Shown here: positions 33,328 to 43,398 of the stretch, piece by piece
Layout: each line of letters opens with the position of its first letter
How positions within the stretch are numbered: position 1 is the stretch's first letter
Assembly: GCA_947685225.1 (NCBI GenBank)
Contig: CANTUV010000004.1
Span: 14,291,001 to 14,355,000, forward strand
Direction of reading: 5' to 3'
DNA length: 64,000 nucleotides
DNA from: Garcia nutans
Lineage: Eukaryota; Streptophyta; Magnoliopsida; Malpighiales; Euphorbiaceae
The notes under the pieces: generated by a model
Told to the model about the DNA's origin: nothing
Database searches by the model: none
What the model saw: only the letters and a program-made list of their open reading frames with translations
Translations under genes and position numbers: made by a program

Positions 33328-35705
33328 GATGATTTTTTTATGTATTAATTCAGTAATATGTTTTTACTTGGCGGAGAGTGAAAGTGGGATATTTGTGTGG
33401 TTAAAAGGAGATTGGTAGGATTGAGTTGAGTGGATCTTTGTCTTCATCTTTTTCTTTCTCCATTAAAGCCGGCTACCTCCATCAAAGGAAAAGAGAAATT
33501 TGCTTCTTACTAACTCAAGTAATTGAAGGATTTCAATTGTTCAAGTTGGAGTTTTGAGGATTTTCTCCATATTTGGTAAGTTTCCATCTTGTTTCCTTGA
33601 TTTTCTATGGAAGTTTGTATATGTGTTAATTGATGTTTGGTGTAGCATGTGTTAATGGTTGATATTGGTATGTTTGAAGTTCTTTTGACTAGTTAACTAT
33701 GAAATTAGGGTTGGATTAAAGATATGGTTAAGTTTGGTGAAGAGAATAAGAATTTTGGGTTGTGTAACTTTTGAGTTGTGAAGTCATGGTTTTAATTGTG
33801 TATTTTTGCTTTTAATTAGTTTTTTTTATTTTTATATTTATACAAGTATTTTGTGGTATAATGATGAATTTAGTTGAGTTTGAATAGAGTTGAAAAGGTA
33901 AAGAAAGATAATTTTGGATGTGACACGGCCATGTCTTTGGGCATGTCGATGGTTCTATTTTTAGTATTGGTGACACATGCAGTGACACGCCCATGGTACT
34001 GAGCGTGTCACAGCTTCTGTAATGTTATAAGATTGACACATGCAGTGACACGCCCATGTCACTGAGGGTGTCATAGCTACTGTTTTGTAGGAGTTTTGGC
34101 ATGGGCAAGGACATGCCCATGTCCCTAAACGTGTCTTATATACTATAATACAGAGCTTAGGACACGGTCATTGACACGCCCATGTCACTGAGCGTGTCAA
34201 AGCTTCTGTGTTGTGGGTTTAGGTCACGGTCATTTTCACGCCCGTGTTGTTGAGCGTGTCATGTGTAGAGTTTGCCCTAGACAGTTCTTTTCCTTATTTT
34301 CCTTTGTGTATCTTATCCTTGTGTTGAGAGGTTTTGTTTATATCTATAAGTGTATTACTATGTGATTATTTATAATCACATTTGGTTTAGGCTTTGAAGA
34401 GACTTGAGTTACCCCAGTCCAAGTGTTGAGGGATATCTTGGAAGAGGAGGTTGAAAGTGGTGTTTGTTGCTTTTGGAGGTAAGTACAAACTTTGAATAAT
34501 TGCTTATATTTACATGACATTGGGACTTAACACATTTGGTTGGAAAATGTGTTAAGTTACTTACTACATTGTTGGTGCATGAGTAATATGCTATGATTTG
34601 TATAATGTGAACTATGTGCAAAATATGATAATGACCCAAAATGTATGGGTAATGCAATTTGTTATGTGTACATTAAAGATGGTATGCAAAGTCATTGGTA
34701 ATGGCTATATTGGTATAAGTGAGATATTTGAGGCATTGTTCCTAATTTGATCATGAGAAAATGAGAAAGAATTTGATAATGGAATTATGAAAGAATTGTG
34801 TTCCAGTATGTTATTCAATTTTTAGAGTTTTGTGTTTGGCGGCATGCCTAAGATGTAACAGTCCCTTGAAGCTGGGTTGGGCTTGGTCCTTGAAGCCTAG
34901 TTGGGTTGTTACATGTCGTAGCAGACCCTTGAAGCTGGGTTGGGCCTAGTCCTTAAAGCCTAGTTGGGATGTTACATATGAGGTAATCATCATTGTGATT
35001 ATGATTTGCCTTCGGGGCTAGACACATGGTGTCATCTTGGACCAAAGCAGTAACTCAGGGATTTGAATAGCATATTGGATTCTTTTGGGCCCATTCATGT
35101 GCTTTCTTTTATGTGAATTATGAATTGTGGAACAGTTGAGCAATATATTAAGATATAATGTTATGAGATATAATATCCTTATGTATTGTGCATTGGCATT
35201 GCATTTAAACTATATTGTTATCAAAGTTTGTATCGCTAGGCTTTTGGCTTAGCACGATTGTGATTCATCGTGCAGGTGATAGGGTAGATCTGGTTATGCC
35301 AGAGAGTTCGTCTAGACCGAGTCGAGTCCAGGCTTAAGATCTTAAGTGCAGAGTTGATTGTTGGACATCAAGATCATAGACAAACTGTCAGCATGTATAT
35401 ATTTTATATTTTTGTACATATCGATTTCATGTATATTATGTTATATTTTGATGTATATATATATTTCGCAAACTATCAAAAATGTTTTGGATAAACCTTT
35501 GGAAATAAAGTTATATATGTGTTTTGGCAAGTAATATTTCATCTATTATTTATATGGTATCAGTTAAATGATTTAAGTTTATACAGATTTTATAAGTAAA
35601 GATTTGTTTTATTAAAATGGGTTGTGACGTTCTTGTATCATATATTCGTATATTACATATGTTGGGTGTATGCAGTGTACATATATTTGGTATAAGGGTG
35701 TTACA
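33328..35705 (+). mobile_element. Chromovirus B 5' LTR, second fragment
   Basis: This is the continuation of 24023-24225 after LARD1. It contains an array of GACACGCCCATG/GCGTGTC units (33921-34265), two copies of a GAAGCTGGGTTGGGC unit (34866-34975) and a GCACGAT/ATCGTGC hairpin (35252-35273) followed by GCAGGTGA. It ends GGTGTTACA at 35705. The part from about 34393 on is repeated as the 3' LTR remnant at 40032-41338. Open frames are non-coding. Confidence 0.9.
33921..34265 (+). repeat. About 60-bp units with GACACG...CGTGTC palindromes in the B LTR
   Basis: About six degenerate units contain TGACACGCCCATG followed about ten bases later by GAGCGTGTCA. They would pair as GACACG/CGTGTC. The array sits about 0.8-1.1 kb from the LTR start, where LARD1, LARD2 and A carry their own GC-rich palindromes. 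Confidence 0.8.
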
Positions 35706-35712
35706 TTTATTT

Positions 35713-35749
35713 TGGTATTAGAGCCTAGGTTTGAGGTTCTCAACCTAGG
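35713..35749 (+). promoter_or_regulatory. Chromovirus B primer binding site with adjoining hairpin
   Basis: TGGTATTAGAGCC (35713-35725) matches the initiator-Met tRNA complement with one change. The hairpin at 35724-35749 has outer arms CCTAGG/CCTAGG and inner TGAG/CTCA around GTT. Confidence 0.82.
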
Positions 35750-35879
35750 TGGGTTGTAAGAGAAAGAAAATGGAGATTTTTTTTGAAATATAGTTTTTAA
35801 ATATGATACATGAATTGGCACTGGCAGTTTCTAATCTTTGATGTGGCAATTTCTGCTATATTTGCAGATATAGGTAGTT

Positions 35880-37130
35880 ATGGAGTCTCAGACGCATCAG
35901 TCTGCAGAGGGTAATACAGAGAGTGTGGCTCCTGTTGAGGGTAGAGATGGAGCTAGAGTTGAGATAGCTGGAGGGGCACCTACTCCTGTGCTAGAGAGAC
36001 CAACAGTTGATGAGATTCTGCCGGGCTGGGTACGGCATATGGTGGAGTTGTTGAGGCTAGCTCCAGTTCAGCAGCCACCACCACCTCAGTCGCAGCCGCA
36101 GTTATCAATGACGAAATATGATAAGCTGAGGAAGTTTGGAGATGAGAACTTTATTGGTACTACAGACCCTGCTGTAGCAGAGCAGTGGCTAGATAGAGTT
36201 CAGAGAGTGTTCATCTAGCCGCAGGCTACTCCAGAAGAAAAGTTTAATTATGCCAGATCTATTTTGCAGAGGGATGCATATGATTGGTGGAAGATGGTTC
36301 CGCATGCTCTGGATGATCCACCAATCCTAACCTATGATGATTTTCTATGGGAGTTCAACCAGAATTATACTCCGAGGGAGTATAAGGATGCAAAGAAGAT
36401 AAAGTTCTTGAGTTTGAGGTAGGATACCAGGACAATGTCAGAGTATGAGATAGAGTTTACTCGGCTGAGTCAGTATGCTAGTGGGATCATTTCTGATGAG
36501 ATTGACCAGTGTCGAAGGTTTGAGGAGGGGTTAAGACCCTCTATCATGTGCATTATCATAGGCTCCCGGTATCAGGATTTTTTCCAGTTGGTTGCTGCTG
36601 CCAGGACTGTTGAGAGAGCATAGGGTCTTGCAGCAGCTGCTAGGGATGAGGAGACTAGAGCTAGGAGACCCCAGAGTGAGGTAGGATCTTCATCTGTGAA
36701 GAGAGGCCGAGGAGGATATTTTTTGAGGTTTTGTAGGGGCCAGAGGTAGTCTGGTAGGTCAGTACAGTAGCAGAGATAGAGATCGAGACCTACAGTTTTT
36801 GTAGCTAGTGCTCCAACTCCAGTAGTTCAGAGTCCAGTTCCATATACATGTGTCCATTGTGGTAGGGCACACGGGGGTGCTTGCTGGAAGACAGGTGGGC
36901 CAGCAGTGTGTTATAGATGTGGGTCACTAGATCACTTCTTCAGAGATTGTCCAGAGCCACTAGAGGATAGACAGACTGATACTGTAGTTTCTAGACCTAG
37001 TGTTAGAGGGGGTCATGGTAGCAGAGGTTTTAGTAGAGGGGGTCAGATATGGTCTGGTCAGAGAGGAGGTTCTACTGCAAGTAGTAGACTAGATGAGGCA
37101 GGGCCATCTCAGCTGGTATATGTGATGCAG
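35880..37130 (+). pseudogene. gag: Chromovirus B gag
   Basis: The ATG at 35880 (MESQTHQSAEGN) opens 112 codons to a TAG at 36216 that replaces a Gln. The capsid domain continues (DAYDWWKMVPHAL, then EFNQNYTPREYKD and DEIDQCRRFEEGLRPSI) with further TAG stops near 36421, 36621, 36747, 36767 and 36776. Two zinc knuckles are intact at 36849-36950: CVHCGRAHGGAC and CYRCGSLDHFFRDC. A Gly/Arg/Ser-rich segment leads into protease. Every stop I checked lies where a Gln codon is expected from the A copy or family pattern. Confidence 0.88.
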
Positions 37131-38291
37131 AGGCAACCTGATGCTTCAGCTGTTATTACTGGTACTTTTTCTTTATTTGGTACTTCAGTTTGTGCTTTGA
37201 TAGACCCTGGGTTGACTCATTCATACATTAGTGCATCCATCTTGTTTATGACTAGTTTTCATTCTGAGTCCCCAGGATTTGATGTTTTGGTGATAAATCC
37301 TTTAGGGCATAGTCTTATAGTTAGCAAGGTACACCGAAATAGTCCAGTTGTGGTTTAGGATGAGGCATTCCTCGGTGACCTGATTGAGATGCCTTTTAGG
37401 GAGTATGATTTAATTTTAGGCATGGATTGGTTATCCAAGCATGGGGCTGTGGTAGATTGTCAGCAAAAATGTGTTACCCTGAGAACCTATGATGGTAGAA
37501 ATTTAATGGTATCTAGTGAGCAGAGACATCTTTCATCCATATTTATTTTAGCTGTTTCATCTAGAAGGATGATTCGGAAGGGATGTGAGGCTTATCTTTC
37601 TCATGTTATAGATACCAGAGTAGTGGGTTCCCATCTTGACGCTATATCCATAGTTGTTGAATTTTCAGATGTTTTTTCTAAGGAGTTGCCAGGGATACCC
37701 CCTGAGAGAGAGGTTGAGTTTGGTATCGATTTGTTGTCTGGTACCACTCTCATCTCTGTTACTCCTTATCTTATGGCACCTGTTGAGTTGAGAGAGTTGA
37801 AGGTACAGTTGCAAGAGTTGTTGGATAAAAGGTTCGTTCGCCCTAGTGTGTCTCCGTGGGGAGCGCCCATTTTATTTCTAAAAAAGAAGGATGGTACCTT
37901 AAGATTGTACATTGATTATCGACAGTTGAATAAAGTGACCATTAAGAACAAGTATCCATTTCCTCAGATAGATGATCTCTTTGATCAGTTAAAAGGAGCA
38001 GCAATATTCTCTAATATTGACTTGAGATCAAGGTACCATCAGTTGAGAGTCAGAGATGAAGATGTACCTAAGACAACTTTTCGCATGAGGTATGGGCATT
38101 ATGAGTTCTTGGTGCCCTTTGGATTGACAAATGCACCAGTAGCATTTATGGATTTGATGAACAGGGTATTCAGACCCTATCTAGATCAATTTATGGTGGT
38201 TTTCATTGATGACATTTTGGTGTATTCACGTAATAAGGAGGATCATGACAAGCGTTTGCAGATTGTATTACAAACTCTGAGAGAGAAGTAG
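37131..38291 (+). pseudogene. pol: Chromovirus B protease and reverse transcriptase
   Basis: Protease shows ALIDPGLTHSYIS (about 37195-37235) with its catalytic Asp kept. A TAG at 37356 interrupts the linker. From 37389 a 300-codon frame contains FREYDLILGMDWLSKHGAVV, then RT: SPWGAPILFLKKKDGTLRL, YRQLNKVTIKNKYPFPQI, IDLRSRYHQLR with the first catalytic Asp, FGLTNAP, and FIDDILVYS with the catalytic Asp pair. One codon is missing in EFLVPFGLT compared with the usual EFLVMPFGLT. The frame ends in a TAG at 38289 where Gln is expected. This is the best-preserved RT in the window. Confidence 0.9.
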
Positions 38292-39060
38292 TTGTATGCT
38301 AAGCTGTCTAAATGTGAGTTTTGGCTTGATCAAGTGACTTTTCTCGGTCATATGGTTTCAGCACAGGGTATTAGAGTTGATCTGAGTAAAGTTGAGGCTA
38401 TTTTGAATTGGAGTCCACCGAAGAATGTGATAGAGTTAGAAGTTTTCTGGGTTTGGCAGGCTATTATCAATGGTTTGTGAAAGGTTTTTCTATGATAGCT
38501 ACTCCACTCACCATATTACTTCGGAAGGGAGTTAGATTTTTGTGGATAGATCAGTGTCAGGCAAGTTTTGAGCAGCTGAGGGAGATGTTGACTCAGGCTC
38601 CTGTCCTTACTCTACATGTGGAAGGTAAACCTTATGTGATTTATAGTGATACTTCACATAGTGGTTTAGGTTGTGTTCTGATGTAGGAGGGTAGAGTCAT
38701 TGCTTATGCCTCTCAATAGTTGAAGCAGCATGAGCTGAATTACCCGACGCATGATTTGGAGTTAGCAGCTATAGTTTTTGCTTTGAAGATTTAGCGACAT
38801 TACTTGTATGGTGAGAAGTGTTTCATTTATATGGATTAAAAGAGTTTGAAATACCTAGGTGTTCAAAGAGAGATGAATCTTCGACAGAGACGGTGGTTAG
38901 AGTTGATTAAAGACTATGACTATTTAATTAATTATCATCCTAGCAAGGCAAATGTTGTTGCTGATGTCTTAAGTCGGAAGTCTTTATCAAGTTTGACTGC
39001 TTATTCGCTCTCATTGCTTGTTGAGTTGAGAGTGTTATAAGTTAGAATTGAGTCTTGTGA
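38292..39060 (+). pseudogene. pol: Chromovirus B RT connection and RNase H
   Basis: The connection reads AKLSKCEFWLDQVTFLGHMV. A one-base shift near 38435 moves the frame (38408-38686: GLAGYYQWFVKGFSMIATPL). RNase H shows PYVIYSDTSHSGLGCVLM with catalytic Asp, then TAG stops at 38684 and 38717, a TAG for Trp at 38793 and a TAA near 38837. The segment HPSKANVVADVLSRK (about 38937-38985) is the usual RNase H end. It is inactive. Confidence 0.85.
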
Positions 39061-40031
39061 TGATGGTGCTTTGATGGCTTAGTTGCAGTTGAGGCCAGTC
39101 TTGTTGGATCATATTAGGGAGGCTCAGTTGGCAGATAAGAGAAATTAGAAAATTGTGTTGGTTTGTCAGAAGGGGGAGAGTCGAGACTTTCATGTGAGAA
39201 GTGATGGCAGTCTATGGTATAGAGATAGGTTGTGTATTCCTGATTATGCTGAATTGAAAAGGATGATATTAGAGGAAGCACATCAGTCAGCTTATGCTAT
39301 GCACCCTGGGAGTACTAAGATGTATTAGGATTTAAAATAATATTATTGGTGGTCAAGTATGAAGAGGGACATAGCAGAGTTTGTATCCAGATGTCTCACT
39401 TGTCAAAGAGTGAAGGCTGAGCAATAAGTTCCTTCAGGATTACTTCATCCATTATCAGTGCCAGAGTAGAAATGGGAGCAAGTGACGATGGATTTTGTGA
39501 CTGGATTGCCTTTAACCTAGAAGAAGCATGATGCAATCTGGGTGATAGTTGATCAGATGATGAAGACAGCCCATTTTCTTTCAGTTCAGATGGATTATTC
39601 TCTTGAGAGGTTGGCTGAGCTGTATATCAGTGAGATAGTGAGGTTACATAGAGTCCCAATTTCTTTGGTATCTGATCAAGATCCTCGATTTATATTGAGA
39701 TTTTGGGAAGTTTGCAGGATGCTTTAGGCTCTCGGTTACATTTTAGCACTGCTTTCCATCCTCAGATAGATGGGCAATGAGAGTGATACAAATTTTAGAG
39801 GATATGTTGAGAAGTTGTATCATCAATTTCACTGGGAGCTGGAACAAATTCTTACCACTGATTGAGTTTGCTTATAACAACAGTCATCACTCTAGAACTA
39901 GAATGGCACCTTATGAGGCATTGTATGGTAGGTGATATAGGACACCTCTATGTTGGGATGAGATTGGAGAAGGTAAGTTGATTGGTCCCAATTTGATTAG
40001 GGAAACAGAAGAGAAAATAAAGGTGATTAGG
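39061..40031 (+). pseudogene. pol: Chromovirus B integrase, cut at its C-terminal side
   Basis: The zinc-binding part shows AHQSAYAMHPGSTKMY (39278-39330) and CLTCQRVKAEQ (39395-39427). The core has MDFVTGLPLT (about 39490) with the first Asp, SLVSDQDPRF (about 39665) with the second, and a Glu in DGQ*E (near 39770) flanked by TGA stops. Frameshifts occur near 39720 and 39770. YEALYG appears near 39915, then KIKVIRKRL, where the sequence passes into the LTR at about 40032-40043. The C-terminal domain and chromodomain are absent. Confidence 0.85.
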
Positions 40032-41338
40032 AAGAGACTTGAGTTACCCCAGTCCAAGTGTTGAGGGATATCTTGGAGAGGAGGTTGAAAGTGGTGTTTG
40101 TTGCTTTTAGAGGTAAGTACAAACTTTGAATAATTGCTTATATTTATATGACATTGGGACTTAACACATTTGATTGGAAAATGTGTTAAGTTACTTACTA
40201 CATTGTTGGTGCATGAGTAATATGCTATGATTTGTATAATGTGAACTATGTGCAAAATATGATAATGACCCAAAACGTATGGGTAATGCAATTTGTTATG
40301 TGTATATTAAACATGGTATGTAAAGTCATTGGTAATGGCTATATTGATATAAGTGAGATATTTGAGGCATTGTGCCTAGTTTGATCATGAGAAAATGAGA
40401 CACAATTTGATAGTGGAATTATGAAAGAATTGTGTGCCTAGTATGTTATTCAATTTTCAGAGTTTTGTGTTTGGCGGCATGCCTAAGACGTAATTGAAGC
40501 TGGGTTCAGCTTGGTCCTTAAAGCCTAGTTGGGTTGTTACATGTCGTAGCAGACCCTTGAAGCTGGGTTGGGCCTAGTCCTTAAAGCCTAGTTGGGATGT
40601 TACATATGAGGTAATCCTCATTGTGATTATGATTTGCCTTCGGGGCTAGACACATGGTGTCATCTTGGACCGAAGCAGTAACTTAGGGATTTGAATAGCA
40701 TATTGGATTCTTTTGGGCCCATGCATTTGCTTGCTTTTAAGTAAAATTATGAATTGTGAAACAGTTGAGCAATATATTAAGATATAATGTTATGAGATAT
40801 AATATCCTTATGTATTGTGCATTGGCATTGCATTTGAACTATATTGTTATCAAAGTTTGTATCACTAGGCTTTTGGCTTAGCACGATTGTGATTCATCGC
40901 GCAGGTGACAGGGTAGATCTGGTTGTGCCGGAGAGTTCGTCTAGACCGAGTCGAGTCTAGGCTTGAGATCTTAAGTGCAGAGTTGATTGTTGGACATCAA
41001 GATCAAAGACAAACTGTCAACATGTATATATTTTATATTTTTGTACATATTGATTTCATGTATATTATGTTATATTTTGATGTATATATATGTATATTCC
41101 GCAAACTATCAAAAATGTTTTGGATAAACCTTTGGTAATAAAGTTATATATGTGTTTTAGTAAGTAATATTTCATCTATTATTTATATAGTATTAGTTAA
41201 ATGATTTAAGTTTATATAGATTTTATAAGTAAAGATTTATTTTGTTAAAATGGGTTGTGACATTCTTGTATCATATATTCGTATATTACATATGTTGGGT
41301 GTATGTAGTGTATGTATATTGGGTATAAGGGTGTTACA
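40032..41338 (+). mobile_element. Chromovirus B 3' LTR, 5'-truncated
   Basis: It aligns with 34393-35705 of the 5' LTR (GAGTTACCCCAGTCCAAGTG at both starts). About the first 1.27 kb of the LTR is missing. The junction shares GAAGAGACTT between the integrase side and the LTR side. The hairpin at 40881-40902 keeps its arms with one substitution. It ends GGTGTTACA and is followed by TSD ATAAG. Confidence 0.9.
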
Positions 41339-41343
41339 ATAAG

Positions 41344-43398
41344 AAAAATAAATAAGCTTATAGAAATTTTGCCAGAGTTTCGATTAAAATACGAATATTA
41401 CCAAATCCAATCAATTTAACCTGTGAATATCCAATAGTTCTCAAAATATTTCCATACACTCACGTCCCAAAATTCCATATTTTCATACATACATTCATAA
41501 ATATGATAACATGATATTACTTATACACAAAATATCTTTAAATCATGTTTCAATTTATTATATTTTACAAAATAGATGTTACATCTACATCAACTCAAAA
41601 GAATATTTACATGCTATGCTTAGGCTTGATTTGTGGCAACCAGAGGCTTCTAGTATCTAACCTCTAACTAAACATGTCCTGGTCTGAAAAGACTTCCAGC
41701 CTCTATCTTTTCACCTGCAAAATAAATAAATTGCGCTAAGCCTAAAGCTCAGTGGTATATACTTGATAATGCAACAAATTTATGACAAATGTATATGAAC
41801 ATGCATAAGGTTTTAATGTTACAAACATTCTCATTTTTATTATATAAATAAACATAAACAATCATCATACATTAGGCCCAACAATCTTATAAAATAACCT
41901 AGTTCTAGAACCATTGCTTTGGCCTATCTCATCAATAATGACACCTCTGTGTCTCACTAGTAGACATAAATATATCTGTGACACCCAGTGTCTCATCCAT
42001 AGTGTAATCATCAATATGACACCTCTGTGTCTCGCTAGTGGACGTAAATACATCTGTGACACCCAGTATCTCATCATAGCGTAATCATCAATAAGAGACC
42101 TCATGTGTCTCGCTCAGGGCGTGGTAACATCTCCGTGAACCCAGTGTCTCACCCCATTGCCTATGACATGCTAATCACCAAACGTAATCTTCTGGCAACT
42201 AGATAAAGTATAAGACAACAAACAACATTCCACACTATGCAGATATGAGTTTTTCACCATGTAACTTATCCATTCATCAATAATTAACATAATCAACATA
42301 TTTTTATCATAATTCTCCACTTTATAATCACAAATACATTTTTAACACAATAAATATAGAGTCTTAGCTATACAAGCCATTTACTACACCCATATAGTGT
42401 GAAATACGGTAATAAACATCAACAAACCAATCCCATGGCCATAGCATCCAATACCATGCCTGTGGGATGTGAAACGAAGCTATAAATCAACTTTGAATAC
42501 CCCCACAATCATGGCACTCAAACCCCATGGCCGTGGCATTCATTTTGCTTCTATTTCCTCACCATTTTCACATGAAACAGCTCCACCTCAAAGCCCACGA
42601 CCATGACACTGCATGGCCACACCCATGGCAACCCAGAATCACTCTTTCACCCCATTTTAACCAACATAACACACACATACCAACTTAGGATGATACAAAC
42701 CAAAGACAAGAGCATTATCTAAGTATATACTTACCTTTTTAGAACTCTAATTGAAGGAACAACTTCACTTCTTTATACTTTCTTCTCTTATTTTCACCAA
42801 TTAACTCAATCAATACCTAATCAATCTATAGTTTCAAAAATGGTATTAGCAACTTATATGAACAACCATAAACCTCTTTTAACCTCCTCCAAAATAGAAT
42901 TAACTAAACCCCTTATAAAAACCAAATATTTAATTACTAACTCTAACTATAACCAATATCATTCTAAATCACTAAAGGTTGAAGAAACTTACTTATTTCT
43001 AAGATTAAAATCAAAGCTTTCTTCACTTCTTGTTAAATTTAGTTGAAATTTGATGATTTAGAAGATCAAAATCTCCTCCTTAATTCCACTAGGGAATCCA
43101 GCCAAGAGAAAGGAAAAAGAAGAAGAAAGTTGAATGCTCTAGAAAATTTTTGACTCTAATCTTCTTTTTACCTACTATATATATATTTATACATTATTAA
43201 ATAATTAGATTTTTATATAAAATATTATTATTTTATAGTTTAACTTTTCTACTTTTAACTCTTTACCATTTTACCACTTATATTTAATCTTTTATATATG
43301 ATATATATGTTATTTATATTTCCATCTCTTCTATCAAAACCATCGTCATTCTCTCACCACAAATGTATAATAGATTCAATACAAATCAGGGCATTACA
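41344..43398 (-). mobile_element. Chromovirus A 5' LTR, main part
   Basis: On the minus strand it starts TGTAATGCCC at 43398. It contains the palindrome region (42430-42640, for example CATGGCCGTGG), roughly 70-bp tandem repeats with GTGTCTC and GACACCCAGT (41905-42150), and a GCGCTAAGCC/CACCTGC block with a weak stem (41715-41735). With 23856-24022 the LTR totals about 2.2 kb. It pairs with 11470-12448. Confidence 0.87.
41905..42150 (-). repeat. About 70-bp tandem repeats in the chromovirus A 5' LTR
   Basis: Three units hold CTCTGTGTCTC, then a GTGACACCCAGT-type core and TCATC ends. The units sit where the LARD LTRs have their GGTTTACGGGCC (LARD1) or GGCTTACGACCCGG (LARD2) repeats, though the sequences differ. 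The short minus-strand open frame across it is a repeat by-product. Confidence 0.75.

Larger units (their letters stand above)
24023..41338 (+). mobile_element. Chromovirus B (Tekay/Del-like Ty3/gypsy), TSD ATAAG
   Basis: This plus-strand element runs from TGTAATATCC to GGTGTTACA, flanked by ATAAG at 24018-24022 and 41339-41343. Its 5' LTR is 24023-24225 plus 33328-35705, split by LARD1. PBS, gag, protease, RT, RNase H and part of integrase follow (35713 to about 40031). Integrase joins directly to the middle of the 3' LTR (to 41338), so the integrase C-terminus, chromodomain, PPT and the first part of the 3' LTR are deleted. Many in-frame stops make it inactive. Confidence 0.92.
11470..43398 (-). 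mobile_element. Chromovirus A (Tekay/Del-like Ty3/gypsy), host of nested insertions
   Basis: This is a minus-strand element in pieces. The 5' LTR is 43398-41344 plus 24022-23856. PBS, gag, protease and RT run from 23848 to about 21384. RNase H, integrase and a decayed chromodomain run from 14713 to about 12490. The PPT is at 12449-12462 and the 3' LTR at 12448-11470 (truncated by Tat1). The missing 5' LTR part is displaced by chromovirus B, and pol is split by Tat2. At the Tat2 site about 30-60 RT residues seem lost. The right-hand TSD would be GTATC (43399-43403); its partner is beyond the window. Confidence 0.85.
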
